64,000 nucleotides of DNA from Ditylenchus dipsaci (GCA_004194705.1 SADC01000062.1:124001-188000); one strand, 5' to 3'; shown: positions 22,401 through 37,400, counted from the first letter of the stretch. Notes: generated from the letters alone by a model not told the origin. Made by a program: numbers and translations.

Positions 22401-25400
22401 TCCTCACTGGCAATAGAAGAAGAGCTCTTTTTTTCCTTGGATTTGGATGATTTAGAAGGCTTTTTTTTTGCTGGACACCTTTTCCTTGGAGCTTTTGTGC
22501 TCTCTGACCTTGGATTTGGACCTGGAGGACTCGTCTTTGGGTGTTTTGGACTTGCTGGGTTCTTCTTTGGACTCGGGAGCAGCCTTAGAAATCTTTTTTT
22601 CCTTGGAGGATGCATCTTTGGAACTCTTTTTCGGGCTTTCACTGACTTTGGAAGATTTTTTAGAACTGGAGGAGGATTTTTTCTTGCTGGATTTGCTGGC
22701 TAGATGGACCAGAGCATCGGAAGCCAGCTTTTGTAGGAGCAAGTTGGTTAGTTCAGGCTCTTTGCCAGCTATGATTTTGGCTGGCTTGACGTCCTCTAAA
22801 CTGCCATCGATATTTAGCACATCTACTAGGCGCTGGAGAAAGGCCAGCTTGCTGTCCCTGGAGGCACTGGTCTTGGTAGCATCCAACTCGTCGGCACTGA
22901 ATACATCAGGGTAACCGGTGCAACGCACAGTTTCGGTGACTATGTCATGCAGGAATTTGAATGGAGGACGTTGCAGCAATTGGTCGGTCAAAACGGGTTT
23001 TTGAATTAGGGTGGAGAATAGGTTTCTAGTGGTGGCTACATCCATAGCATGGAGTGGGCTACAATTGTTAGTGGTTTAGATTGCTAGATTGTTTATAGCG
23101 AAAAACAAATGAGAAAAAGACGCGCAGCATTGTGGAACATATAAATGTAACTACAACTCGATTCTTAACTATAATTTTTGGAAAATCCATAAAAATGATT
23201 TGGATTTTAAGATCATCAGATTTAAAAAAATCAATATTTTTTATGACAAAACTTTGATATTTTCAAAGCACTTGTATTTTCTGCTCGTTTGAGATTAAAA
23301 TTATACAATATTTTACGAAAAATATCTGGACCTTCATCTCAATCATCAAAACATCCAAGATTTTGCCCTTGCCATCAATGAATTAGAGACTCAAATTTTC
23401 AGGAATAAAATGCTTAGAAAAAAGATTAGAGATAAAAACTTTTATGCTGTATATACTTTACTGATCAACCCCGATACATTAGAATTTCTTGAAAACATAT
23501 GAAAAGTGCCAAACAAAAGAGAAAAAAAGTAGCCCAGAATCTACCAAAGAGCAGCATTCAATTAACGGTTAGAGCTTAGCATTGAATTGACTGGGATATC
23601 GAGAGGATTATAGAAGAAACTGTAATTCCTATGAAGACTGTGGGCCCTGGTGTAGAATCCGGTCCATTTTTTTATTTAGTCCCTCCTATCATTTTTTTTA
23701 TTTTTAGGCTTCTGTGCCTAGGCGCATGGCAGGCCAGCGTTTGTTAGGAAGGACTCAAGCATATTTGCCAGACAAAAAGTCAAGTAATACATGTTTGAGT
23801 ACGTCCTAAATAAAATAGAATACTCCACGCCTAATCAACAGGGGCTGCCATGGAAAAAAATGGAACGGATTCGACACTAGGGCTAGACTGTAGACCATAA
23901 AAACATCAAGAAGTTGGAAAAGCAAGGAAGCGGCAGTCTGGCAAGTAGAGTTGGTCGGAATCGATATTTGTACCGGAACCGGAATTTTAGATTTGTAAAC
24001 ACCGGAACCGGAATTTTAGTTTTGCTAAAAGCGGAACCGGAATTTGATTTTTGTAGAAACCGGAACCGGAATTTCACTTATGCCGAAACCAAAACTGGAG
24101 TCGAAAAAAAGAAGTTTTCGAAAAAAATCGCTGCCTGTTTACATGATTTTTTGTATATATTGATATTTAACACAAAATATTCGTTCAAAAGTTGAAAATA
24201 CGCGTTCAAAATCAGCCGAGCAAGAGCAAAATTATGATAGAGTTGGCCTCGGAATTGATATTTGGACCGGAATCGGAACCGGAATTTTAGTTTTGTGAAA
24301 ACCGGGACCGGAATTACATATTTTTTCGCGATCGGAACCGGAATCTAAAAAACGACCGGAATTCCGGTAAACCGGAACTTCCCGGAACCGGAATTCCGGG
24401 CCAACTCTACTCTACCACATCAGGCTGAGAGCAATTCCATGGGCAAGCAAGCAGTGAGCCACTTCGGCAACAAAGAAACTGAATGTGGACAAAAATTAAA
24501 CAGATAAAAGGAAACGAAAAATGGAAGTTATTTCGGGGTCCTGAAGAAAAAGTATCGAAAAAATACGGCGCATTCAAAAATATGTGTCAGATTGCAAAAA
24601 TTTGTGATTTCTCGACAAAATCAAACTCTCTCAAATATCACTGCAACAATTGTTGCCAAATTCCATTCATAGTATCCCCGCCAACCCCAAAAAGCAATAA
24701 ATAATAGCAAATGAGATTTCTACAGTTATCAAAGGTACAGTTATCAGCGGTAGAAAACTAACTCAGAGCGATAACTGTAAGTCGACAACTGTAGAATTAT
24801 CCGTATATTATACCAGAAATTCTACAGCTATTAAGGTACAGTTATCGGCGGTAGAAAACTAACTCAGAGCGATAACTGTAAGTCGACAACTGTAGAATTA
24901 TCCGTATATTATACCAGAAATTCTACAGCTATTAAGGTACAGTTATCGGCGGTAGAAAACTAACTCAGAGCGATAACTGTAAGTCGACAACTGTAGAATT
25001 ATCCGTATATCATACAATATACGAGAAATTCTACAGTTATCAAAATACAGTCATTGACGCTAGAAAACTGACTCGGAGTGACAACTGTAAGGGTGGGATT
25101 TAGAAGAAATTGTGCGGTATTACAAACAATTACAAATAATATAGATCATAGTTCAAAAATTTACGACCTCTAAACAAAATCGAACTTTCACAAATTTCAC
25201 CGCAACAATTGTTGCCAATTTCCATCCATAGCATTCCCACCAATCCCAAAAAGCAATCAATAATAAGCAACATCCAATCCAAATATATTCACCATCTAAC
25301 AAAAAATAATGCCAACAACAACTCCCAAGGGAAGATAATTAACTTCAAGCTGACGCACACACTTAACAACCTGCTTTCCAGGTAACCTACCTCTAAAATC

Positions 25401-28400
25401 TAATGACAACAAAAATACTCACACACACGCGCACCCTCAAGAGCATGAAATAATAAGTATTAGTACTCGAGCCAAAAAAGAGTAGTATTGTTGGAGTAAA
25501 GAAATGGTGGTGTAAATAGAATATTTTGGATAGGCTTTCTTCTAGTTTTTCTCCCACTTTCCAGCCGAGAAAAAAAGACCCAAGGGTAGAGAGCGCCAAA
25601 TGAGTTCAACAATAAACCTGCAGTCATGGCAACCACATGGCTTCTTCGGCTTAGGCTCCTTGGGTAAGTTTCATTGCATTGTGTAGGTGTAACTAGTTAG
25701 CAGGTTGTTTGATTTTGTTTGGCTACTTTTTTATTCAGCCTGGGCTGGGGTGGTGAAAGTATTGCGCACTTTTACTACTAATGCTTCTGCTGCTTTTTGT
25801 GGCGTAGAACCGTCGTAGTAATACATTTTTTGTTCTTATTATTATTACAAGGTTTGGATGTTTAGAAGAAAGAAAACATGATTAGGGAGAAGAAAATGTA
25901 GGGACTCTTTGCTTTAAGTTTGTATGTATGTTGGGGTTTTTAATTGTTGAGAAATTTTTTTAATCGAGTAGGGTAGGGTTGGATTCAGTCGGTTGACAGA
26001 AGCGGTGAGTTCCCGTATTTCCTGTAATGAGGCGGCTCCCCAAAAATGCGGAAATGTACCCAAAATTACTTGATTTTATCGAACTGGTCTGTAAAATATT
26101 TTTCCACTTTCAAAAGGCAAGTTTATACTAAAAATGAGGCTGAGACTTTTGTCTACAGCCCCACAACAAATGAACCGCCAATTGATACAACAAAACAAAC
26201 ATAAAATGTAATTTTATAAGCTTCACAAATCAATGGTTACATTTCGTTTTCTGCTGGAATTTGGATTATGGTTTTTTAACTTTCCCTAGCGGCATAATAT
26301 CCAGTGTCCAATAGAGAATTATAGAGGAAAGTGTGTGCTTTATTTGAGCATAAGCTTGCCTTTTGAAAGTGGAAAAATCTTTTACAGACCAGTTTGATAA
26401 AATCAACTAATTTTAGGTAAATTTCAACTTTTGGGGAGCCGACTTATTAGAGGAAATACGGCAACTGAAAACAGGTTTTTTGGAAAGGAACCGACCGAAT
26501 CCAACTCTGGAAAGAGGGATACAGTCATATCTCTGTGTAACGCCACCCTCTCAAGTTCGTTTCCGCCTGTGGTCCGACACTTTCTGTGACTCAATTTTTG
26601 AAGTCTTTGCTTGTGCTTGTTGGTTAGTTGTAATCACAGATAAGCTTCGATAATCCATCACCTCTGGAACATCCCTTTTTAACTAGGTTCGACACCTCTT
26701 TACATCGATTTCGAAAAACTTATTCGGTCGAACGAAAACACAGACATCATATGTGACCATGAAATACATTTAAGGTGGTTCTTTTTCGCCTGATGCTGTT
26801 AAAGACAAAATATTCTTACATTATGATGATTAGCAAAGTAGATGGGAGATTCATTTTCGGCATGCAAGGATGGCACATCATACACACCTAGATTATATCT
26901 AATTAAATAATCTAAATTATATCTTATATAGTATTTGGACTGACTCCGCCACACTTTTTAAAAATTTGCTGTTTAGTGAACCAAATGTTTTCTGAGAACA
27001 GTTCATAAAGTAAATCGGACTAGAAAAGCACGAATCCGCTGTCAGAAAAGGTTTGGTCTTTATTTTTTGAACTTTTCCGAGAAAATTGGATTTTTTTTCG
27101 AGTTTTTCGATTTCGGTGATCAAAAAATGGTTTTCTTATTTCAGGTAAATTCAGGTAAATTATTACTTATATTGTAGCTCGTGAGATAAGCTACAAAATG
27201 AGTGGTAATTTGCCTGGAAAAGGAACTAGTGTACCTAAAACAGAAGCTATTGATGAAAGCATACGAAGTGATCTCATTGGCGAAGTGATCTCATTGGCGA
27301 AAAGATGCCGTTTGCGAAAAGATCTCATTGGCAGAAGTTTCATTGACGAAACAATTACGCCCCGATTATTCAGCTCTTTTAAGCACTGACCCTAAGTTTT
27401 CGAGTTAGCAAGGGTCAATTTCACAAGAAATATTAATTTTAGGGACGGTTTCAGTGTACCGAGTAATCGAGGATCCACTTTAGTGCAATTTTGTTTTGTT
27501 TTTACTGAGCACTTACATCTTATATGAACATGAGGCGAGATCCATGTGAGAATATGCGTGGGCAGATCCAGACGACGACAATAGTAGAGCAGATTCCAGA
27601 AAATTACAGGACTAAAATATGTTGTGGTAATATAGTTTTGTTCTGGTTTTTAGCCAATCATACTTGCTTATCCTCAGCGATACTTGGGAGAGTGCCAAAG
27701 GGTTTGGTAGAAGCAGGGATTCCAACTCCCGCCTTAGGACTAGCGGACTAATGAAAGGAACAGAAAATTCGTCATCATTCTAGAAACATATTATAATCTG
27801 CACAATTTTTTTTACAAAAACCGTATAATAATAATCTATAATAATCCGCCTGTCCGAAAGGGGCGAAATTTACCTGCTATGTATTTTTTCAATGTCGCTT
27901 TTTATTCATATTTTTCTAACAAAACGGTGTTGTGATGTTAATAGTCAGAATTATTATTTTAAAAGTCGCGCACATAAAAAAGTTGGATTAGAAACATCAG
28001 TATCAGAAACTAATAATTTCTTTTAGAAGAAAGGGTATTCTTTTATGGGCTGAATATTTGATAGTCGAGTTCGAATCACAGTAGGAACAAACTCTTTTTT
28101 TTAGCTTTTTCGAAGCTATTTTTCTCTTTCCAATGACTTCAGGTGTTTTTTTACTATTTTTCAATAAAAGCAATATCAAAGTCGAGTAACTGGCCTAAAA
28201 AGCGACTGGCATTACTTTTTTGTGTAAAAATTTTACTTTTTATACCAAATTTAGCCTTTATGAATCTTTTTTGTCCTGTACTTTTAAGGACGAACTATCA
28301 ATTGGCGAATTCGAAATATTCGAAAAATGAAAAAGTAAATGTACGAAAAAAGTCAAAAAGTAACAATTGTACTTACTTTCACTTTTTCTTGCTCACTTTC

Positions 28401-31400
28401 ACTTTTTCTTTTTTCAGCATTCATGTAATGATAGCTTGTTATAACGGGTGGTCAAAAAGTTCGGAATGGATTTTCAAAGCTTTTTATCTTTTCGTTTTTG
28501 TGATCATATCTAGAATGTTTTGATATGATTGTGTAGCCCTCATTCTCCTCTTTCGAATGGTATATCATTCGTTATCAAAAAGTTATCGAAAATGGCTGAT
28601 CTCCGTGCCGGAATTGTGCGACTCCATGAGCAAGGTTACAAGGTGACGGAAATTTCGCGGATGCTCAACACCTCCTAGTCAAATGTATCCAAAGCAATCA
28701 AGCGTTTTGAAGAAACTGGAACCAATGATAACAGACCAAGAAGCGGGCGCCCAGTGACTGCTTTGACTGATGAAAATATCCAACTGATTGTGGTGATTGA
28801 TGGTGTGGGCAGGCGTTTCTTACGATTCCAAGTCTCCACTCATCTTTGTGCCGAATGGAGTGAAGATTGATGGCCCAGAATATCGTCAGATGCTCGAAAG
28901 CAAGGTTCTCCCGTGGACTGAAGAAAATATGGACGGCGAAAGGACTTTCCAGCAAGATGGAGCACCTTCGCATCGAGCAGTGGAAAGTCAGAACTGGATT
29001 GAAGAGCACTTCCCCAACTTCATCAAGGTTGACTCTCACTGGAGCGACAATGCTGCCATCAAGGGTGACTGGCCACCAAATTCACCCGATCTGACTGTGA
29101 TGGACTACTTTGTCTGGCCGTATCTGCAATCCAAGGCCTGCTTCAAGCCCCACAAAACAATTGCTGCTCTGAAGGCTTCTCTGCTGAAAGAATGGGACGC
29201 GATTCCACAAGAGATGATCCAGAATGCCATTGACAATTTTCCAAAACGTCTTCGTTTATGTATTGCTGCAAATGGTGGTCATTTTGTTGAGTGAAATAAA
29301 ATTGTGATATGTCGTTTGAAAGAGGAGAATCAGGGCTTTCTAACGGTACTAAGTTTGTTAATATATGACCACAAAAGTGATAAGAAAAGAGGATTTGAAA
29401 ATCCATTCCGAACTTTTTGACCACCCGTTAAATTAGAACAGCAGAGCTACATAAGGTTGTTATCACTTGTGAAAAAGGTCAAAAAACTTAATAGTACAAC
29501 AACTCGACTTTGATATGGCTTTTACTAAAAAATATTAAAAAAGCACCTGATGTCATTGAAAATAGAAAAATAGCTTCGAACAAGTTGGAAAAAAGAGTTT
29601 GTTGCTACTGTGATTCGAACTCGATCATCAAAAAAATTCGACAGTAAAAGAATTTCCCCCTTCAAATCAAATCCCTTTTTAAAAATGGGTCAATCTTTTT
29701 TGAGTGTTTGTTTTCTGTATGCCTCAATTTGCAGAGCATTTTTTGAATGAATTTTGTAATTCTAATATTCATGTTGCTAATGCAACTTTTAATTCTGCAC
29801 AAGTTATGCTGACATTGCAACACCGAGTCTTAACAAAATGTGCCTCCAAAACGACCTTGAAAATACATATTAGGTACATTTTGTCACTTTTGAGAGGGTG
29901 GATTATCAGAGAATATCCCAACTGTCCAATTACCTTATTATCGCTGACTAGATTCTGACTTGAACCGGTACCTTCACCAGATATGTTAATTGATAGGGGC
30001 ACATACCAACTAGAACTCAGTTCTTGCCGTCGACTTCTTATTTTCACCTTGAGAGATGGCAAGAACGAGTGGTTACAGTAGGGACACACACTGTTCAAAT
30101 TAGAATCGTCAACATTCCAGCCAGCCATAAGCTCTTCGTCATAAATCACGGCGTTGCAGCTGGAACAGGCAGAGCAGGAGCACAGAACTACATCTACAAC
30201 ATTAGAAATTTAACAAAAAAAAAATTAGCGGTTGTTAAATTTCCCGGTAAATATACTGGTGATCCGTATTCACCGAAAATCGATAAATAGAAATTTTTAA
30301 TAACAATAACAGTACCATAGAATTTCTCGTATAATATACGGAAAATTATACAGTCGTCGAATTACAGTTATCGCGCTGAGTTATTTTTCCTCCGTCGATA
30401 ACTATACCTTGATAACTGTAGAGTTTTTCATATAAAGTAGAGAAATTCGACAGTTGTCGACTTACAGTTATCGCCCTAAGTTAGTGTTCCCCGTCGATGA
30501 CTGTACCTTGATGACTGTAGAATTTCTTATATAATATCCGGAAAATCCCACAGTTGTCCACTTACAGTTATCACTTTGAGTTAGTTTTTTACCGCCCATA
30601 ACTGTACCTTGATAGCTGTAGCATTTCTGGTACTTGTTTAGCCCCCCCCCCATACTCGGGTTTTTTGAAAAATGACCCAAATAACTTCCCGAACTTATTT
30701 TTTCTGCTCAATACGATGAAAGAAACATACCGAAACACTTCCTAATTAAAATTTTCCGAATTTTGTGAAAAAAAATTGTTACACACCCCTTGGGGGCAGA
30801 TAGTCTTTTTACCACATTTTTCTTGATGCAGCTGGGCAAAAAGACGCTCTTAATGAATTTTAGCCTTGGTCCCCCTGTTGTTTTTCGCCTTAGGCAAAAG
30901 AAGGCCAGCGTATTTTAGGTCGGACTCAAACATATCTTAGAATATGTTTAATTTTGTTTTAACATACGCTGACCTACCCTTGCCTAAGCCTAAAGCCTAA
31001 AAAGTAAAAAAACAACAACAGGGGGACCAAGGAAAACTCACACCACCATCGAGGGATAGGGTCAATCCGATCTTGAAAATCTATGAAAACCATTAAAAAT
31101 GACCTATAAAAGCACCATTGTTATCTTTGATCCAGAGATTTTTCATTTCCGCGATACTCTCCGGCAAACTCTCCCGCATCCAGAATTCAGAACCCAAGAT
31201 GTCGCCACTAGTCCCGAATCCAGTTGAAAGGCTGGATCACTGTAGTCGATCTGGTTACTGGCGTGGTTGTTAGAATTAGAATTCTCTTCGCTGGAAACAG
31301 ACACACCAGAAGTATCTTTAGCAGAGTAGGACTTGTTTAGGTTTATAGCTTCGTTGACTAGATTGTTGATGCCAGACTTCTTGAGCAACACATTTCCTTG

Positions 31401-34400
31401 GAGTACGACTTCATCGTAGCCTGAATTTAACGTTTTTGGCATTGTATCTAGTAATAACAGGTTTTCAAATAAATTTTTTATGGAGGCTTTTTCAAATTTT
31501 TTTTGTCATAAGCTTAAACTAAATAAATACTTAAATAAACAGTCAAACCTTTATTATTCGCCATCCCAGGGATGGCGGACCATATAGGGTGGGGTTAATT
31601 GGGCCCGATCTTACAAGTTGTTAGTCACATGAAGGGTGGCCAATAACCAGAGTAAGTAATCCAAATTAAAAATAAAGTACATTTGGCCAACTAAAGTACA
31701 ATTTAATCATTTCTCGTCAAAAATGCCATTTTATCCTACAGTCAAGTCTCGATTTAACGACCACCCTGGTGACCGACCCAGGTGACCGTTAAATCGAGGG
31801 TGATCGTTAAATCAGTGATCGTCGAATCGAGACTCGCCTATATTTTAAATCCATTCGAAAATGAAAATTTTCCTGTGAAATCTTGAAATTTCTAAAGATG
31901 TAGAGTCTGAAAAAGTATAAATCTTTAAATCAATTACATTTAGGTACCCTGTCGATAACCTAGGTTTGACTGTAAAAATTTTTTGGTCTAAAAATTCTCG
32001 GATATTCAACTAAAAATAAAATCAGTAGAATTGTGACCATTTTAAAATACTACAATAAACAACTATTTGAGATGTTTTCTTTGCCTAAAATGTTTCCTAT
32101 GAATAGTTACAAGTTATAAATACCTTTCAAAGCCTGTTTTCTAACTTGATGCACCAAGGATGAGAGACTAGGAGAAATCGATAAGCCAGAATTTTCTGAA
32201 GCATCGTCCCTGTTCGCTGCATCCAAATTTTCTGGAAAAATTCATTTCATGCTCCCTACATATCAAAAGAAAAAAAATTACCCGACGTCTGACTTCTCAT
32301 CAACTTGCTGACAATAGGTGAATTGGCGATGCCTTTGAACCAGGAACCGCCTAGTTTGTAAGATTTTTTGCGACTACCATCTTTAGAGTTGCTATCGGCA
32401 GTCTCTGCGGAAAATGGCACGGCTGAATGCTCGCGTATGAACTTTTGCCTGCTTGGGCTGAGAAAGGCTTTTGAGGAGTCATTACCAGGTTCGGTGCTTA
32501 GGCTGATTGGAGAATCTACTCCTAATGGGTCAAGATTTGAGTTTTCCGCCTAGAATAACGAATGAGCTTTGTAGATAACAAAAAGTATTACATTTGAGGC
32601 AGTAGACTCTTCCTGGTTTTCTTTTGACTCTTCCAGTGGTAGCACTGTCACAGACAATGAGCCGTCAATCTGATAAATGAAATTTTTATTTTAAAATTTA
32701 CAGTCAAATTCAAGTCAACCGCACAGTTAACTGATATAACTGTATGTGAAATGAAGTAAAGTTAACTGTAAATTTGACTGTATACACAGATTTTAGCAAA
32801 TTTCACATTTTTCGCAATCTAACCCCAAATTTTTCGTTTTTTTCTGTCGTTTGAAGAGTTTTGCGTCCATTTGAACATATTTGCCTTCAAGATTTTACCT
32901 CCAATTACTCAACATATGTTCGGTCAATTTATTAGGTATTTTTGTGTTTTTTTATAAAATTGGTTATCTTCAACTTTTTTGGTGCAGTTTCAAATGAATA
33001 TTTTTTTATTTTTAAAAATGGTGGTTTTTGGTACTTTTCAAAAATTATTGGGGAGGGGGGGGTTTATGTGATAGTAGCATCGAAAATTTTCTAAATAAAA
33101 ATAGATTGCAATATTCATTTTTACGAAAATCCGAAAATTTTCAAGTACAGGAGAACAATTAGAAGAACAAGTGAACAACCCAACACTTTGTGAACACGCT
33201 TAAAAATACCTTTTCGTCATTCTCCTTGGTAAGGTCTAGCTCACTGCTATACAATGAGTTGTTAGAATTGGAGATGTTCAAGGCTTGCAAGGACCTAGCA
33301 GAAATATCCATTTCAGAGCCCTCAGTATTCGCAGTCAAATCCATGGAACCAGAAAACGCATTGCTGTTTGCGAAATTGTGAACTTGATAGATGATCCTGC
33401 TGTGCTCACGGAATAGTGTGCATACTTGCAAGCGCATTCTAAGCCGAGACCAAGCATCTATGGCTGTTAATCTTGCATCTGATGGCCATTCACCTTGCAT
33501 TAGGGCACGATGGTAGATGCCGTAGGTGACTGCATTCAGTTGGATACCCATTCTCCTCATTTTGAGTAAAACTTCAGTCGCTAGTTCAGGCCTGAATAAA
33601 AATTGTTGATCACATGTTTCTTGATCACATGATTTTTTCTCAAAAAACAATATACAAGTTGACCCAAAATAGAAAAATCCATTATAGACTTTCGATTTTT
33701 TGTCATAACTTTTTTATTTTTCCACGTCTGGGCGAAATATTTTTTAAAAGAAAGAGGCGACATTAGCAAATCGAGTAGCCCTAAACATTCAATGTTATCA
33801 CTTTGCCAGTTTTGATAACTCGAGTTTTTTTAACAATTTATGTTTTGAAAATTCTCCTGCATCGTGGTTCGATTTGCTAAAGTCTCTTTTGTCTTAAAAA
33901 AAAACTCGTCGAGACGTGGTAGACCAACCGAATTAGTACACCGATCGGAAAAAATAAAAAAAATATGGCGAAAATGAACTCGGGAGTTTGTAATGGCCAT
34001 ATGGTAATCTGGAAAACATCTGGCCAGATTAGAATTTTTACGATGTTTTAATTATACTGGTGAATCACATCTGAAAGAAAATGTGTCATCAAAACTGTTG
34101 GACCCTAGACGATAACGAACTTTCTGGGCACCGGATGGGGGGGGGGGTAGGACAGTGCCGTTTTTTTCAAACATAAAATAATTTCAGGGTTTGAGAGAGC
34201 GAACCTGTTATATTCGCCACATTCATACATCAGTATTCTGTAGCACACTGAAAAAATTCTGTAGCACACTGAAAAAAAAGCACTGCTATACTTGATCATG
34301 AAATGGTATATTGCTTCTTTCCTAAAAAAGAATATAGACCATTTCTTAAATAATAGCTTAATTTTTTTACCATGCGGCTCAAAACCTAAGTATTTGAAAG

Positions 34401-37400
34401 TTATTTAAAAACTAACTAAAACACAAGATCGCGCAATTTTTTATACCTTGAAGGCAAGCTTTAGCATTTCTCCTTGTTCCTTGATACTTCTAGCAAAGAT
34501 GGCAATTGCAAAAACCATAGTGAATATGCGTAAAATAGTAATGTCCTTGGCCAGCACAGCGCGCTTTCTTCCACAAATTTACCAGCTTCAGCCAGAGATG
34601 TCCTATTCTGAAATGCATACATATATACTGTTGGACCCTAGACAATATAAAACAACAGAAAAAAAAAAATAAATATCTTACTTCTTGCTTCGTCCTTATG
34701 GCCCAGTTTTTTAGACCGTCTAAAATAGTAATTTAAAAATAAATATTTCCTTCATAAATCCACCGACCTGACTTATGTGGTGTATTTACAGGTGAAGAAA
34801 GGCCTTAAAAATTAAATCGAAATAAAAAAATTTGGAGCAGTTTCGGAACACCACCCAGTTAATTTTGGAACACTCATCCCGTCAGTTTGTTTTGGTTCCC
34901 CAACGTAATTTTTCACAAAAATGTTGATTTCGGTTTTTTTGTCGAGCTTTCACTGTTTGAAAAAGAATTGTAAAAAATTATAAAAAAGCTGATAAAACTT
35001 AAAGAACCATGAATCCTTATAAGCACAGCAATTTGTAAATTTCGAATTCGCGCGGGACCACCCTAATTTTGTCAATAATGTTTTCGAGTTGTTTGTTGTT
35101 TACATGTAAAATTTTTTCAGAATATAGAACCGTTTACTAGTCGAGCCAAACGTTGCTCGTCTATGCCAGATCGGACGACTTATCCTACTTACATTGCACT
35201 ATAACTACTAAATTCACTATTAAATGGAGTTCAAATTTCAATGCACACAAAAAATTAATTCAAAAACATTATGGAGAAAATTAGGGTGGTCCCGCGCGAA
35301 TTCGAATTCCGCAAATTGCTGTGCTTATCAAGCTTCATGGTCCTTTAAAAAAAAGGTAAAATAATTTTTTTGTAATAAAATGAGCTTGGGGGACCAAAGC
35401 AAACTGCCGGGGTGGATGCTCCGAAAGTTAGCCAGAAATTCGACTAAAATCTCACAATTTTTTCAGCCCTAGCCCTCAAGATATGTTCACTTTCAAAAAG
35501 ATCGTGATTGAAGACTTCCGGAAAACATTCATAAGTGTAGCTGATCTCAGATTTGCGATTGCTCAGAATTTCTGGAGGAGGAACAACAACTGTGCGATTT
35601 GACGCCTCTATGTCATAGTCCAGCAATTTCAATTCGGTTTTTAGGGTTTTTTCTAAAAAAAATATGTGAAGTGGTATTTTCGCAAAATAAACAACATACC
35701 TTGCACAACTTTTTCAATACAATCATCAAAGAAAACATTGTACGCATTTTTGTCCGATACAAATGACCGCTCCTCGATGAACCTGATGAAGCACTGAGTC
35801 TCGGAAAAGCGCTTGTAGAAGTCGGAAGAGTTTTTGTCACGAGATCGAAGAAAAGAGTCCAGATTGAACAAAGCACCCGTATCTGTTGCACTGATTTCCC
35901 TTGGAGCCTTTAGGATGGGACGCAGGTGATTGGAGTAGCCAGCCATTAAGGAGCACATAAACCTGATAAAGGGTTTGTTTAAAATAATTAAAATATTTAA
36001 AAAATTAGTGTACCTCAGAAAGGCTTCTCGAATCAATAGTTCCCAATTTGCTTTTCGGATTTGAGACTGCTGATCAGAGTCTATTGAAGTGCCTTCATTA
36101 ACCTTCCGAGAAATTTTCAAGTCTTCAGTCAACTGCTTCGAAATGGTTTTCTAACGAAGATCTCAACCTCTTTAGAGGCCTAAATAGACCGGATATAGAA
36201 TTTAGCAAAGAAACATACAAACTTAAATAAAAGAACATGTTCATTGAACAGGGTTATGATTTGCCCTTATTTATAAGCTTTGCATTGATTTCAAGACTTC
36301 AAATCATATATTTGTTTAATATTTTACATCAAAATCTTATTTTTAGCACCAAATAGCAATAAGCACTGGATTAAATAGAATATTTTCGCTAAAGTGCTCT
36401 GAAATGTTCTTATTTTGAGAAAAATACTTTTATTTTCAAAAATTTGAGATTATGACCCTCCCATTTGAATGGCTCTACACATATTCTTCAACCTCCAGAA
36501 CTTCAACCAGAAAATTCTTCAACCGGTTATTCTTCAACCTGTTTATTTATGACTGGTTCATTTTTCAACCGGTCTATTGACTAGCCATATAACAAATAGT
36601 ATAGTCAGGCAATAGTCCACTAATAGTGCAGTTGAAGAATAAGCCGGTTGAAGAATTGGGGCTGAAGAATTGACCGGTTGAACGACTGGTAGTTAAAGAA
36701 TATGTGTAGAGTCATTTGAATATCTTTCGTTAAAATTTGCCTATTTCCTTATTTTTACTATTTTTACAATTTTCGGATGAATTTCAGAATAATTAAATAT
36801 TTTAAAAAATAGAGAACGCTATTATTTATTTTTCTTTATTTTTTCATGATTGAAGAGCTCAACTTAGACTAAGATTTGCATGCCAGACTAATACAGATGA
36901 TTAACTTACTTCTTGGGCAACATGCTTATTTTAAGTGACTTCCGATTGATTGAATGGCTCACTGTGGCCGTATCCAAATCAAAGCATGTGACATCTGGCG
37001 GGGGTTTGTCATTTAAGTCAAAGTACCTAAGCAGACAGCTCGAAAATTTGCCCAAAAAAATTAATCATTAAAAAAAACCTGGAATCAACCCCGGCAATAA
37101 AGGGCAAAGGAGCATGCAAAACTCCGGCTGAAAAAAAACATTATGGCTGCTTTTAACACAGAAGAATAAAAATTACCTAAAGCAAGTGGACATTGAGGTA
37201 TATACGGGCACTGCCAACAAAATGGAAACATCAGTGCACAAATAGTTTCTGAGACTGACGTCAAAAGCCAAGGTCTTAGAGAATGCACAAGAATCTTGAA
37301 AAAAATTATCAAGTAGAGTTTTGGGTATTTATTGGATGCTTATCCCCCCTTTTTTCTGGGAAATGACCCAAAATCAGGTCCTAAGCTATTTTTCTTCTGC

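Larger units (their letters stand above)
28061..29628. mobile_element. Palindromic element hosting a mariner insertion
   Basis: Long inverted arms (28061-28200 and 29500-29628) share GAGTTCGAATCACAGTAG, AAACTCTTTTTT and CAATGACTTCAGGTG with their complements. The mariner copy at 28444-29428 sits between the arms, so this element was the older host. GAGTTCGAATCAC resembles a tRNA B box. Confidence 0.55.

Noticed and set aside
21753..22914. Plus-strand ORFs of 125, 85, 88 and 148 residues
   Set aside because: They are antisense shadows of the IFT54 exon.
27198..27389. Plus ORF with [12 protein letters not shown]
   Set aside because: It is driven by a short direct repeat (GAAGTGATCTCATTGGC) within a DENND4 intron and shows no domain.
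28698..29039. 113-residue minus ORF
   Set aside because: Antisense of the mariner transposase.
31143..31442. 99-residue minus ORF as a separate small gene
   Set aside because: It follows an acceptor and fits as a DENND4 exon; the start Met is internal.
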